64,000 nucleotides of DNA, taken from NCBI GenBank assembly GCA_019739295.1, contig JAHHDV010000037.1, positions 28,437 to 92,436 of the forward strand. The letters run 5' to 3'. Positions 18,562 through 28,560 of the stretch are shown here, one piece after another. The translations under genes and the position numbers were made by a program. Source of the DNA: Taibaiella sp. (lineage in GTDB: Bacteria > Bacteroidota > Bacteroidia > Chitinophagales > Chitinophagaceae). Every line of letters begins with the position of its first letter. Position 1 is the stretch's first letter. The notes beneath the pieces are model-generated. The model was not told the DNA's origin and did no database searches. It saw only the letters and a list, made by a program, of their open reading frames with translations.

Positions 18562-19194
18562 TTATACATTTTTAGAACGAAACACATCTTCCTCGATCGT
18601 CATACCTGGTAGCAGGTGAAGGGTCTTTAGTCCCAGTGATGCGGCAGAGGCAATATGCTGGGGCGAATCATCTATGAACAGTGTCCGGTCCGCAGCTATC
18701 TGATGGTCATCCAGGATTTTCCGGAAAATGATGGTGTCCGGTTTCCGCATACCCACATAATGGGAATAATAGACCTTGTCGAAGAATACGGCCAGTGACT
18801 GAAATCCGCATACTTCTTTCAGCATGCGGTTAAATGCAGCTTCGTGTATGGAATTGGTATTGCTCAGGAGAAAGGTATTGTAATGCAATTGTAATTGCTG
18901 CAGGATCTGCAGCCTGCGGAGGGGAATCCTCAGCAACATAGCATTCCAGGCCTGGATAATATCCTGGCTATGAAGCGGTACGCTACTTATGTTATTGATA
19001 TGATCGAACAGGTCTTGCTCAGAGGCTTCTCCTTTTTCAAATCTTTCGAAAAACCTTGATTGTTCAGCCTGGGAAAACTCTTTTTCAAAATCCGGGATAC
19101 CCAGGGCCCTGAACGCATCGGTAGATTTCTGGTAATCAATATCCAGTATGACTCCGCCCAGGTCAAAGATGATATTGTCGATTCCGTTTACCAT
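18562..19194 (-). CDS. HAD-superfamily hydrolase, subfamily IA
   Basis: A 210-residue protein with HAD motif I DLGGVILDID (nucleophile Asp), motif II LLSNTNS, motif III Lys in RKPDTIIF and motif IV FIDDSPQHI. The helical cap between motifs I and II fits a small-molecule phosphatase of the IA group (YihX/glucose-1-phosphatase style). The substrate cannot be deduced. It is monocistronic, convergent with the ABC gene and divergent from pyrG. Complete. Confidence 0.85.
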   Translation of the reverse strand: MVNGIDNIIFDLGGVILDIDYQKSTDAFRALGIPDFEKEFSQAEQSRFFERFEKGEASEQDLFDHINNISSVPLHSQDIIQAWNAMLLRIPLRRLQILQQLQLHYNTFLLSNTNSIHEAAFNRMLKEVCGFQSLAVFFDKVYYSHYVGMRKPDTIIFRKILDDHQIAADRTLFIDDSPQHIASAASLGLKTLHLLPGMTIEEDVFRSKNV

Positions 19195-19286
19195 AGTATT
19201 TTTATTAAACAGGCAAAAATAGAATTTCCTAATCGTTTCATTTCCAAAATACGGACAAATTGCGCTGAAAATTTTGAAACTATACT

Positions 19287-19294
19287 TACCTTTG
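19287..19294 (+). promoter_or_regulatory. -7 element of the pyrG promoter
   Basis: TACCTTTG is a consensus -7 element about 82 bp upstream of the pyrG ATG, leaving a leader of about 75 nt. Whether that leader regulates pyrG is not apparent. Confidence 0.4.
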
Positions 19295-19375
19295 CACGAC
19301 CTCTGTATATAAAATATTAGATTATTTTATAGTGTATGGGTCGTTATTCGCAATTATCCACAATTTTCAATCATA

Positions 19376-21006
19376 ATGACCAAGCATATTTTCGTTACAG
19401 GAGGGGTTACATCATCATTAGGTAAAGGTATCATCGCCGCATCGCTTGCCAAGCTGCTCCAGGCAAGAGGTTACCGCACTACCATTCAAAAATTCGATCC
19501 CTATATCAATGTAGATCCCGGTACGCTGAATCCATATGAACATGGTGAATGTTATGTAACGGATGACGGTGCTGAGACAGACCTGGATCTGGGCCATTAT
19601 GAGCGGTTCCTGAATACACCGACATCACAGGCCAATAACGTGACCACGGGAAGGGTGTACCAATACGTGATCAATAAAGAAAGGGAAGGCGCATTCCTGG
19701 GGAAAACGGTACAGGTCATCCCGCACATTACTGATGAGATCAAGAGAAGAATGCTGCTCCTGGGAGAATCCGGGGATTATGACATCATCATCACCGAACT
19801 GGGCGGTACTGTAGGAGATATCGAATCCCTACCCTATATCGAAACGGTACGCCAGCTGAAATGGGAACTGGGAGATGAAAACTGTATTGTGGTCCACCTT
19901 ACCTTAATACCCTATCTAAAAGCGGCCAAAGAATTAAAAACGAAACCTACCCAGCATTCTGTAAAATTAATGAGTGAAAACGGTGTCCACCCCGATATCA
20001 TTGTATGCCGTACAGAAGAGCCTTATATACAATGACCTGAAAAGGAAGATCGCATTGTTCTGTAATGTAAAGCAGGATGCAGTAATAGAGGCCAGGGATG
20101 CCGATACGATCTATTCCGTTACCCCTGGAGATGCAGCGGGAGAAGCTGGACGAGATTACCCTGAAGCTGCTGCAGCTGCCTATGGGCAATGAGCCGGAAC
20201 TGGAAAAATGGAAAGAATTCCTCAATAAACTGAGGTACCCCGAAATCCGTGATCACCGTAGGCCTGGTTGGAAAAATATGTAGAGCTTCAGGATGCTTAT
20301 AAATCTATCCTGGAAGCATTGATCCATGCCGGTGCCATGAATGAATGCAAAGTAGAAATCAAAAATATACACTCCGAGTTCCTTACAGAAGAAAACCTGG
20401 ATAAGAAATTACAGGGACTCCAGGGGATTATCGTAGCTCCGGGATTTGGTTCCAGGGGAATAGAAGGGAAAATATCTGCGATTCAGTATGCGAGAGAGTA
20501 TAAGATCCCATTCTTTGGGATCTGCCTGGGCAATGCAATGCGCCTCTATTGAATTTGCCAGGAATGTACTGGGATTGTCCCAGGCCAATTCTACCGAGAT
20601 GGACAAAGATACACCGGATCCTGTCATCCACCTGATGGAAGAACAAAAAAACATTGCGGAAAATGGGCGGAACAATGCGCCTGGGAGCCTATAAATGTCA
20701 ATTGAAAGAGGGTTCGAAAGCCCATGAGATATATGGTGGCGTTCCTGAAATTACCGAGCGGCACAGGCACCGTTATGAATTCAACAATGATTACCTGGCC
20801 AGGTTTGAAGCCAACGGCATGAAAAGCTACCGGTATCAATCCTGAAACAGGCCTGGTAGAAATTCTGGAGCTGGATGGTCACCCTCATTATATTGCTGCA
20901 CAGTTCCACCCCTGAATACAAAAGTACGGTGATGCCAACCTTCACCCCTTATTCGTGAGTTTTCGTAGCAGCTGTCAAGAAGAACGTCGAAGTTCCGGTG
21001 AGTTAA
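19376..21006 (+). CDS. pyrG: CTP synthase, reading frame broken about ten times
   Basis: The synthase half is intact to about 20020: [51 protein letters not shown] (in pieces) and GGTVGDIES. Beyond that the normal sequence resumes in successive frames ([41 protein letters not shown] with the glutaminase Cys, [24 protein letters not shown]) up to TAA at 21004-21006. Breaks lie near 20022, 20121, 20233, 20271, 20533, 20660, 20822, 20911, 20940 and 20962, nearly all extra bases. The enzyme makes CTP from UTP, glutamine and ATP and is normally essential, so sequence error is likelier than decay. Confidence 0.88.
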
Positions 21007-21127
21007 GGATCTGCCGTTCCGGAAGACGGATCATAGAGGAATTCTATCCTGTTTTTTTTGCCGGGAGCATCGCCACCACTCTATAGTAGAGCATATACTC
21101 TTTTAATATAAACCTGTTGTATACCAA

Positions 21128-21165
21128 ACAAAAAGCACCTTTCATCAAGAAAGGTGCTTTTTAAT
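21128..21165. terminator. Bidirectional terminator between pyrG and the DksA-like gene
   Basis: A perfect 13-bp stem AAAAGCACCTTTC/GAAAGGTGCTTTT (21131-21143 with 21149-21161) with a 5-nt loop and T/A runs on both sides. It serves convergent transcripts. Confidence 0.85.
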
Positions 21166-21188
21166 ATTTGCAGACTGGTATAGAAAGA

Positions 21189-22319
21189 TTATCTTCTGTT
21201 TGTTTTTGCTTCTATACTTAATGTAGCAATGCGGTACAGCTTTCAGCCTTGCCTTATCGATCAGTTTTCCGGTTACACGGCAGATCCCGTAAGTTTTGTT
21301 CTCAATTCGCATCAGCGCTTTCTCCAGGTGGTCAATGAATTGCATCTGGCGGGAAGCTAACAATGAAAGTTGCTCCCTTTCCATCGCTCCGCTACCATCT
21401 TCGATAGAATTGAACCTGTTGTCCGTATCATCTGTTCCGGATTCTCCTTTCCGGGCCATTAATGCCTGGTAGTAGTTCAGGTACTCACGTGCTACTTCCA
21501 GTCTTTTGAGGATCAGATCCTTGAATTCGTTCAGGTCTTCATCACTGTATCTGTAGGTCGGGCCTGCGTGTGTTTCATTTTCTTCCATAAGTATCGATGT
21601 TCTTACCGGGTTAAATTTTTCTACGTTTTCGAGGTCATCTTTTTTCTTTGGATTCCTGTCGAGATCTCTTACTGCGATAGCGCCCGGTTGTGCTTTTTTC
21701 AAATCTGATTTTTTATTGATCGCATCTACGATCTCATTTTTTGGTAATGCTTTTTCCTTTTCCACTTTAGCTTTCGCTTTGGCAGGTGTGCTTAACGGCT
21801 TTTTTAATGCTGCTTTGGCAGGTGCCTTTTTAGCAATTGTATTTTGTTTTGTTGCTGTTACGACGGCGACTTTTTTAGTCGCTGCCTTAGCTGAAGGCTT
21901 AACAGGAGCTGTTGCCGTTTTTTTTAGCTACCGGTTTTGGTTTTACAGCAGCTTTTTTAGCAGCAGCCTTAGGGGTTACTTTTGCCGGTAACGCTGCCTT
22001 TTTAGGAGCTGCTTTAGCTTTAGGAGCTGCAACTTTCTTGGTGACCACAGCTTTTTTTGCCGGAGCTGCTTTCTTAGGCGCCGCCACTTTTGGGGTTACT
22101 GCTGCAGTCTTCCTGGCAGGTGCCGCCGCTTTTTTTGCGGTAGTTTTCTTAGCAGTTGCTTTTTTGGCAGATACAGCTGTACTTGCTGAAGCTTTCTTAG
22201 CAGGTACGGCCGCTTTCTTGGCTGTTGATTTTGCCACAGCTTTTTTAACCACAGTCTTGGTTGGAGTAGCTGCCTTTTTGCTTACTGCTTTTTTTTGTTG
22301 TTGATTTTGCTTTTGCCAT
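21189..22319 (-). CDS. DksA/TraR-like protein with histone-H1-like Lys/Ala/Pro tail (frameshifted)
   Basis: It starts at the ATG at 22319 (MAKAKSTTKKAVSKKAATPTK after removing one A near 22292). About 180 residues of Ala/Lys/Pro-rich low-complexity repeat follow (units like AAPKKAAPAKKA), resembling histone H1/Hc1 tails. The frame changes again near 21915. The C-terminal part is a DksA/TraR coiled coil and finger region: YSDEDLNEFKDLILKRL, EREQLSLLASRQ, TYGICRVTGKLIDKARLKAVPH; an extra T near 21227 hides the end ATLSIEAKTNRR. Only one of the four zinc cysteines remains. It probably binds RNA polymerase and/or DNA; role inferred. Confidence 0.8.
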
Positions 22320-22321
22320 GG

Positions 22322-25300
22322 CTACTTACTTTTTTTAATGTGAATTTGTATGTTTTGGTTATTGATCTCCACTTCCTCCCATTCCAGGTCGTTGCCGTTA
22401 TTACTGAAGGAGATCATATCAGCTAATGTTTCCGCCTTGATATACTGATCGTATTTCTGAACAGTAGTGCTCATACTCTCCGCGTTCTTCAAATAGATCT
22501 CAATCCTGTCCGTCAGCTCCAGATCCTGTTCTTTTCTGATCTTCTGAAGCCTGTTGATCAGTTCTCTGGCATTGCCTTCCTCTTCCAGGTCTTCAGTGAT
22601 CGTAATATCCAATGCTGCTGTCAGGCTACCTTTGGAAGCTACAGACCAGCCGGGAATATCTCCGGCTGTTATTTCTACATCTTCAGGTACAATAGACACC
22701 TGTTGCCCGTTGATCTCACAGGTTATCCCGCCTTCCTGTTCTATCCTGTTGATCTGCTCCTGGCTGAAATTACTGATCATAGCTGCCAGGTCTTTCATCA
22801 GCCCGCCTACTTTTTTGCCTAAAGTCTTAAAGTTAGGTTTTATTTTTTTATTCATGAAAATATTATCAGGCTCCAGGTATTCTATTTCCTTAATGTTGAC
22901 TTCTGAAAGAATGATGTCTTTTACCTTTTCGACCTGTTGCTTCACCTGCTCATTCAATACCGGAATCAATACCTTGGATAATGGCTGACGTACCCTGATA
23001 TTTTCTTTCTTACGTATGGACAGGATCAAGGAGGAAATATCCTGTGCGCTTTGCATTCTTTGTTCCAGGTCCTCCTGGATGTATTCCTGGTGCTTCTCCG
23101 GGAAATCCATAAGATGAACAGAAACAGCCTGGTGCTTTCCTGAAGTCCTGTTCAGGTTCTGGAACAGCCAGTCTGCAAAGAAAGGAGATACAGGAGCGAT
23201 TAATAAGGATAAGGTCTCTAAGCATTCGTACAATGTCTGGTATGCAGAGATCTTGTCCTCATTGTATTCGCCTTTCCAGAATCTCCGCCTGCTGAGCCGC
23301 ACATACCAGTTGCTCAGATGCTCATCTACAAAATGCTCAACAGCTCTTCCCGCCTGTGTGGGCTCATAGTCATCCATGAAAACCGTGACCTTTTCAATCA
23401 AGGTATTCAAAGCGGAAATGATCCACTGGTCCATTTCATGCCTTTGCGCTACCGGAATAGGGTTTTTCGCTGTAAGTGAATCCGTCCACATTGGCATACA
23501 GGGCCAGGAACTGGTAGGTATTGAATAAGGTGCCGAAGAATTTTCTCTGGATCTCTTCGATCCCTTTGATATCAAACTTCAGGCTGTCCCAGGGAGATGC
23601 ATTGGTGATCAGGTACCAGCGGGTAGCATCTGCGCTATATTTCTCAATGGTAGCAAACGGATCTATAACATTGCCCAGTCGCTTGCTCATCTTATTCCCA
23701 TGCTTATCCAGCACCAGCCCGTTAGATACCACAGCCTTATAAGCGATACCCGTATATTTCCGGCTATCGGCAGGTATATCCAGGCTGTTTAATTTTTCTA
23801 TTATAGATTCCTGTAGTAATGCACCCAGTGCGTGCAATGTATAGAACCAGCCCCTGGTCTGGTCTACTCCTTCCGCAATGAAGTCTGCAGGATAGTTCTG
23901 TGCAAAAGTCTCCTGGTTATCAAACGGGAAATGCCATTGTGCAATAGGCATTGCACCACTGTCGAACCAGACATCGATCAGGTCCGGTTCCCTGTACATC
24001 GGCTTACCATTAGCAGAGATGAGCGTAATGTTGTCGATATAAGGCCGGTGAAGATCCTGTACGAACCTGTCCAGATCCGTATCCGCAGGCATGAGACCAG
24101 CAGCTACTGCTTTGACTATTTCTTCTTTAAGATGAGCTATCGAAGAGATGCAAAGGCTTTCTTCCCCATCTTCCGTCATCCAGATCGGTAACGGTGTACC
24201 CCAAAAGCGGCTTCTGCTCAGGTTCCAGTCTACCATATTTTCCAGCCAGTTGCCGAATCGCCCTTCCCCGGTGGATTTAGGCTTCCAGTTGATGGTCTTA
24301 TTGAGCGCTACCATTTTATCCTTTAGTGCAGTGGTCCTGATGAACCATGCGTCCAAAGGATAATAGATGATCGGCTTATCTGTCCGCCAGCAATGCGGAT
24401 AATTGTGTTCGTACTTTTCTATTTTAAAAGCCTGGCCCCTGAGTTTTAATGCAATGGAAATATCTACATTGACATCCTGGTAATCAGGCTCGTCCTTATA
24501 GTTCTTTACATAACGGCCCGCATAATCCCCCGTCCCGGGAATGAATTTTCCTTCTCTGTCTACCAGGTTGATGAGGCCGATGTTGTTTTTTCTGCCTACA
24601 AGATAATCATCAGCACCATGTGCCGGTGCAGTATGTACAATACCCGTACCATCTTCCGTAGTCACAAAATCCCCGACCAGAACCCTGAAGGGATCTCCCC
24701 CGCTGAGCTCAGGTCTGTTGCTTTCAAACTGAAATAACTGATAATAGCGCGCACCTTCCAGGTCCTTTCCTGAGCAAGTTGCCAGAACCTGATAAGGCAG
24801 GACTTTACCTTTTTCTTCCTCCTGACCGATCGTGTCGATATCTTCTACGCGGGCTTCCGGCTTAAAATACCTGGAAAGAAGCTGGCTCGCTAAAATGACA
24901 TTTTGTAATTCGCCGGTGTAGGGATTGAATGTCCTGACCAATGAATATTCAATCTTAGGACCTACGGTAAGCCCTAAGTTAGAAGGAAGCGTCCAGGGTG
25001 TGGTCGTCCAGGCCATGAAATAAATATCATCATTGATATGGGGAAACAAAGCTCCGACGGATTCTTCCTTCATCTTGAACAGTACCGTAGCAGAAGTGTC
25101 CTTCACATCCTTGTAAGTACCGGGCTGGTTCAATTCATGCGAGCTCAGACCTGTGCCGGCTGCCGGAGAATAAGGTTGTATGCTGACACTTTTGTACAAA
25201 AGATCTTTTTTGTATAATTCGGAAAGTGCCCACCATAAAGATTCTATATATTCATTCTTGAATGTAATATAAGGATCATCCAGGTCTACCCAGTATCCCA

Positions 25301-25718
25301 TTTTCGTCGTCAATTCATCCCATTTGTCCTTAAACCTCATCACAGCTTCCCTGCACCTTTTATTGTATTCTTCTACCGTGATTTTTGTACCGATATCTTC
25401 TTTCGTAATACCCAGCTCTTTCTCTACACCCAGTTCCACAGGTAATCCATGTGTATCCCAGCCCGCTTTTCTTTTAACCTGGTACCCACGCATCGTTTTG
25501 TATCTGCAGACCAGATCTTTGAGTGTCCTGGAGATAACGTGATGTATCCCCGGCATACCATTGGCACTCGGAGGACCTTCATAGAATACAAAAGGCTGCC
25601 GGGCATTCCTGTTGGTAACGGATTGCTCAAATACTTTATGATCTGACCATTGAGAAAGCAGGTTTTTCTCAATTTCAGGCATATTTAAATTGTTATATTC
25701 TATATATCTGGTGCTCAT
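22322..25718 (-). CDS. ileS: Isoleucyl-tRNA synthetase, eukaryote-like type (frameshifted)
   Basis: The start is taken at 25718 (MSTRYIEYNNLNMPEIEKN). Class I signatures are GMPGIHH (a HIGH variant, about residues 54-60) and KMSKR (about residue 675). The editing domain is large, and the C-terminal half carries the anticodon-binding region. The frame breaks near 23480-23490, where an extra C in an ACCC run shifts the reading; correcting it gives SEKPIPVAQRHEMDQW and about 1,131 residues in total. Length and motifs fit the IleRS2/eukaryote-like group common in Bacteroidota, which in other species is less sensitive to mupirocin. A -7 element lies at 25743-25750. Confidence 0.93.
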
Positions 25719-25742
25719 TCGGGACTGTTCAAAAAAATGGTG

Positions 25743-25750
25743 CAAATGTA
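25743..25750 (-). promoter_or_regulatory. -7 element of the ileS promoter
   Basis: On the minus strand TACATTTG matches the Bacteroidota -7 consensus 25 bp upstream of the chosen ileS start. The -33 region is weak. Confidence 0.4.
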
Positions 25751-25990
25751 AGTAAATATTAGGATATTTACATTATTGTACGGTTAATTTTGAAAAGGAT
25801 ACTGCAGGCTTCTTCGCAGTATAAAAGATATGCACAACTTATGTGCAAAACATTACAAGATATTTATATGTACCCCGTGATTATAGAAATATTTTTAGTA
25901 TATTTACATTCATAAGAACAGGTGCAGGGTCCCTTTTATTCAAAATGATATTGCTCAGTAAGTATATCACGATATTTAAATGAATTCAAT

Positions 25991-26626
25991 ATGAATTTCA
26001 TTATTAAGATATGTCTCATATTCGCAGGTTATGGACTGGTAGTGGCCGTCTGGGGCTGTAAGAAGTGTAATTGTGATGAGCAGACCTTCGCTACTTATGA
26101 TTGCTATAAGCTTCGCATCCAGAATGACCACTATACATTTGTCGGTGGGCAGCCTGTTTATAGCAGGACGAAAGAAGATACGGTGGAAGGTTTGTCATAT
26201 GGCATTACCCTGCTCTTTGAAGTAGAAAAATTTGCCCAGGAGTGCAACTGTTTTGACCTGGTTACGGTAGCGTATGCCTGTAGTTGCCCCGATTATTCTA
26301 TGAAAATAAAGGATAAGATCAAAAATATCCGTATCTATACCCTTCACCCTTTCAGTGATGCTTATCCCGGCGGGGGCGAAGTCACTCATCTGTTCTACCA
26401 GTTCGATCAAAAAGCGGAATTAGGAAAAATAGATTTTATCTCTGTTGATTCCAGCCTGAAAAAAAGTGATTTTTATAATATCCCTGAATTCTCTTATGGA
26501 TTGACTGCTTCTTTCTATCTGAATGAAAAGCCCGCAGCCAGCAGGAGAGCCCAGTTTAATGTAGTGGTCACCTTTGAAAGCGGTAAAGAGCTTTCGGATA
26601 TGACTACCGAAGTCTATTTACAGTAA
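25991..26626 (+). CDS. Hypothetical Cys-rich lipoprotein
   Basis: A 211-residue protein with a lipoprotein signal peptide (lipobox VWGC, Cys23). The mature part begins with a cluster of cysteines (CKKCNCDE, YDC, ECNCFD, ACSCPDY), then becomes a beta-rich region resembling the small DUF-type lipoproteins of Bacteroidota. No catalytic motif is recognised. Disulfide-stabilised periplasmic or surface exposure is likely. Single gene; function unknown. Confidence 0.6.
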   Translation: MNFIIKICLIFAGYGLVVAVWGCKKCNCDEQTFATYDCYKLRIQNDHYTFVGGQPVYSRTKEDTVEGLSYGITLLFEVEKFAQECNCFDLVTVAYACSCPDYSMKIKDKIKNIRIYTLHPFSDAYPGGGEVTHLFYQFDQKAELGKIDFISVDSSLKKSDFYNIPEFSYGLTASFYLNEKPAASRRAQFNVVVTFESGKELSDMTTEVYLQ

Positions 26627-26649
26627 GCAATACCCTTAAAACAGCTATC

Positions 26650-26970
26650 TTACTTGCTCATTTTTTGTAAGACAATATAAGCGATGATCAATAGCAGCAG
26701 TACTGTGATAATGATTATGCTGTTAGCATAGTACAGTGGTTTCCTCCGGTAACTGCTCCTTTTCTCCTGATGCTTTTTCCTGATTTGCTGTGTCAGATGT
26801 GCATTGATGTCCGATACCGATTGCCGGATATGATCATCAGAATCATAGGCAGCAAGCCCTTCAAGAGCATCCTCCAGCATCTGCTTCTCCTCAGCAGACC
26901 ACTCCTCTATTCCTTTCTCGGAAATAGATTTTGCCAATTCCTTTTTTAATTGCTCTTTATCGGGTTCCAT
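26650..26970 (-). CDS. Small single-pass membrane protein, possible anti-sigma partner
   Basis: A 106-residue protein. The N-terminal 80 residues are charged and helical (KEQLKKELAKSISEKGIEEW), followed by one transmembrane helix (about 82-101) and a very short tail. It starts 10 bp after the ECF sigma gene and is surely co-transcribed. Position, cytoplasmic helical domain and single helix match the usual layout of a membrane anti-sigma factor, but no zinc-binding or FecR motif is seen, so this assignment is inference. Confidence 0.5.
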   Translation of the reverse strand: MEPDKEQLKKELAKSISEKGIEEWSAEEKQMLEDALEGLAAYDSDDHIRQSVSDINAHLTQQIRKKHQEKRSSYRRKPLYYANSIIIITVLLLLIIAYIVLQKMSK

Positions 26971-26980
26971 TGTTGCAAAG

Positions 26981-27535
26981 TTATTGCCGGTTTTGATCGT
27001 TTTCCAATCTTAGTTTCAAATTTCTTTTTCCATTCTGGATGTAGCTTTTTACCTCGTTGATTTCCCAGCCGGTCTCACTGGAGATATCCTGGTAGCTTTT
27101 ATTTTTCAGATAAAACAATTCTATAGAGATCCGCTGTTCGTCTTTGAGTGTATTCAATATTTCCAGGGCTTTTTCTTCTCTCATGACCTGCTCCCAATGT
27201 GCATCCTCGGATACCGGCTCTTGTGCAGCATCTTTTATTTCTTCCACGAAGGTAACGGGAGATTTCCTTAAATGATCCATACATTCATTTCTCATCACCA
27301 TATACAGCCAGCCACCGAGGTTGGTGATATGGGCGGGTAATTTTTCCAATGCTTTCAGAAATACCTGCTGTACCAGGTCCTGTGCAGTGTGCAGGTCTTT
27401 GACATATTTCAGGCCTATACCCAGGAGCACCGTGGTATAACGCTCCAATGCCCAGCCGAGATACTGCACATCTCTATCCTGTGCGTACCGCTGCAATAGT
27501 TCCTGCTCCGTTAAATGTTGCCTGGGTTGGGACAA
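26981..27535 (-). CDS. ECF-family RNA polymerase sigma factor
   Basis: A 184-residue protein with sigma region 2 (LKYVKDLHTAQDLVQQVFLKAL ... LGGWLYMVMRNECMDHLRK, in pieces) and region 4 (LKDEQRISIELFYLKNKSYQDISSETG, followed by the recognition helix EINEVKSYIQNGKRNL). This is the normal two-domain form of extracytoplasmic-function sigma factors. It heads a two-gene unit with a small membrane protein. The regulon is unknown; no SusC/SusD genes are nearby, so it is not evidently a polysaccharide-utilisation regulator. Confidence 0.88.
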   Translation of the reverse strand: MSQPRQHLTEQELLQRYAQDRDVQYLGWALERYTTVLLGIGLKYVKDLHTAQDLVQQVFLKALEKLPAHITNLGGWLYMVMRNECMDHLRKSPVTFVEEIKDAAQEPVSEDAHWEQVMREEKALEILNTLKDEQRISIELFYLKNKSYQDISSETGWEINEVKSYIQNGKRNLKLRLENDQNRQ

Positions 27536-27725
27536 TGGATGATGTTTGGTTGATCAGATGAAATTAAAACAAAGAAACAAGAATTTTCCATAAACTTCCG
27601 GATTTTACGGCTTCATCGGTAATCTGTAGTATTAGTACAACCACAGCGAAGGTTGTTATGGATGCAGGACCGGTTCTTGCTCAGGCGTTTGGGCCATTCA
27701 TCCATAACCGGATCATCGTGCAAAG

Positions 27726-27756
27726 TTGAATTTTCTGTCATTAAAATTTACCTTTA
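27726..27756 (+). promoter_or_regulatory. Promoter of the 27760 lipoprotein gene
   Basis: TTG (27726-27728), 20 bp, TACCTTTA (27749-27756; one base off consensus). The annotated ATG follows only 3 bp later, so the transcript may be leaderless. Confidence 0.45.
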
Positions 27757-27759
27757 CAG

Positions 27760-28428
27760 ATGGTCCTTCAATATTTTAAATGGGTATGTCTTGCCGGGAT
27801 AGTTTGGATATCAGGTTCTTGTAATAGCGATACAGGATCCGGTACCCGGATCGCAGACGGACACCTGACACACCATCTTCCTTTGGAAGATATGGATTCC
27901 AGCCTCGTCCCGTTTATCCCGAAAGGATATGAATTGATCTGGTATAAGGAAGCCGACATAGACCTGGATGATCTCTCTGAGCTCATTATGGTCCTGGTAC
28001 AAACGGATGAACAGGATCAATCGGATTCTGAGCATGGAAGACCTGCACTGCGGTTGTTTCAGATCATCACCCGGGATAAAAACGGCCGTGAAGTCATCAG
28101 GGTTCTGAACAAGAATGTCATAGAATGTATAGACTGCAGCGGACCTAACGGAGATGCATTTAAAGGTATTACCACAAGATCGAACGGATTTGATATCGAG
28201 TTTGAAATCATGAATGAACAATACTGGAAAGAAATCAAATCATTCGACTACGATACTGCCCGGCATACCTGGATCCTGATCTCTGATCATTTTATCAACT
28301 ACAAATCTGAAGATCCGTCCAATCCCAATGCTACCCTGACTATTGGCTATGAAGAGACACTGACACCTGAGGATTTTGGTACTATTTCTATCCAGGATTT
28401 CAATATTTATAATCCCGGCAGAAGATGA
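27760..28428 (+). CDS. Hypothetical lipoprotein
   Basis: A 222-residue protein with a lipoprotein signal peptide (lipobox SGSC, Cys21). The mature part starts HHLPLEDMDSSLVPFIPKGYELI and continues with acidic beta-rich sequence (DLDDLSELIMVLVQTDEQ, KNGREVIRVLNKN, FDIEFEIMNEQYWKEI). It resembles small VCBS/integrin-like lipoproteins that report on dissolved substances, but I cannot name the family. Single gene upstream of efp with a promoter immediately in front. Confidence 0.55.
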   Translation: MVLQYFKWVCLAGIVWISGSCNSDTGSGTRIADGHLTHHLPLEDMDSSLVPFIPKGYELIWYKEADIDLDDLSELIMVLVQTDEQDQSDSEHGRPALRLFQIITRDKNGREVIRVLNKNVIECIDCSGPNGDAFKGITTRSNGFDIEFEIMNEQYWKEIKSFDYDTARHTWILISDHFINYKSEDPSNPNATLTIGYEETLTPEDFGTISIQDFNIYNPGRR

Positions 28429-28518
28429 CCGGAATGATTTTTTTATTCGGGAATTCCTGAATCCGGCTATCAGGTATAAAAAAGTACTCCAATTCCGGAT
28501 ACATTTCCGATAAATACC

Positions 28519-28526
28519 TAATTTTG
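28519..28526 (+). promoter_or_regulatory. -7 element of the efp promoter
   Basis: TAATTTTG, consensus -7 element 35 bp upstream of the efp ATG; no clear -33 box. Confidence 0.35.
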
Positions 28527-28560
28527 CCATCCTAAAAAAATATTTAAATTTTACATTTTT

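Noticed and set aside
21920..22260. Apparent tandem DNA repeats
   Set aside because: They encode the low-complexity Lys/Ala/Pro tail of the DksA-like protein; there is no spacer regularity of a CRISPR or satellite.
21912..22304. A plus-strand Ala/Phe/Leu-rich open frame of 130 codons that looks like a membrane protein
   Set aside because: It is the antisense reading of the Lys/Ala/Pro repeat of the DksA-like gene, whose codon pattern produces hydrophobic antisense frames.
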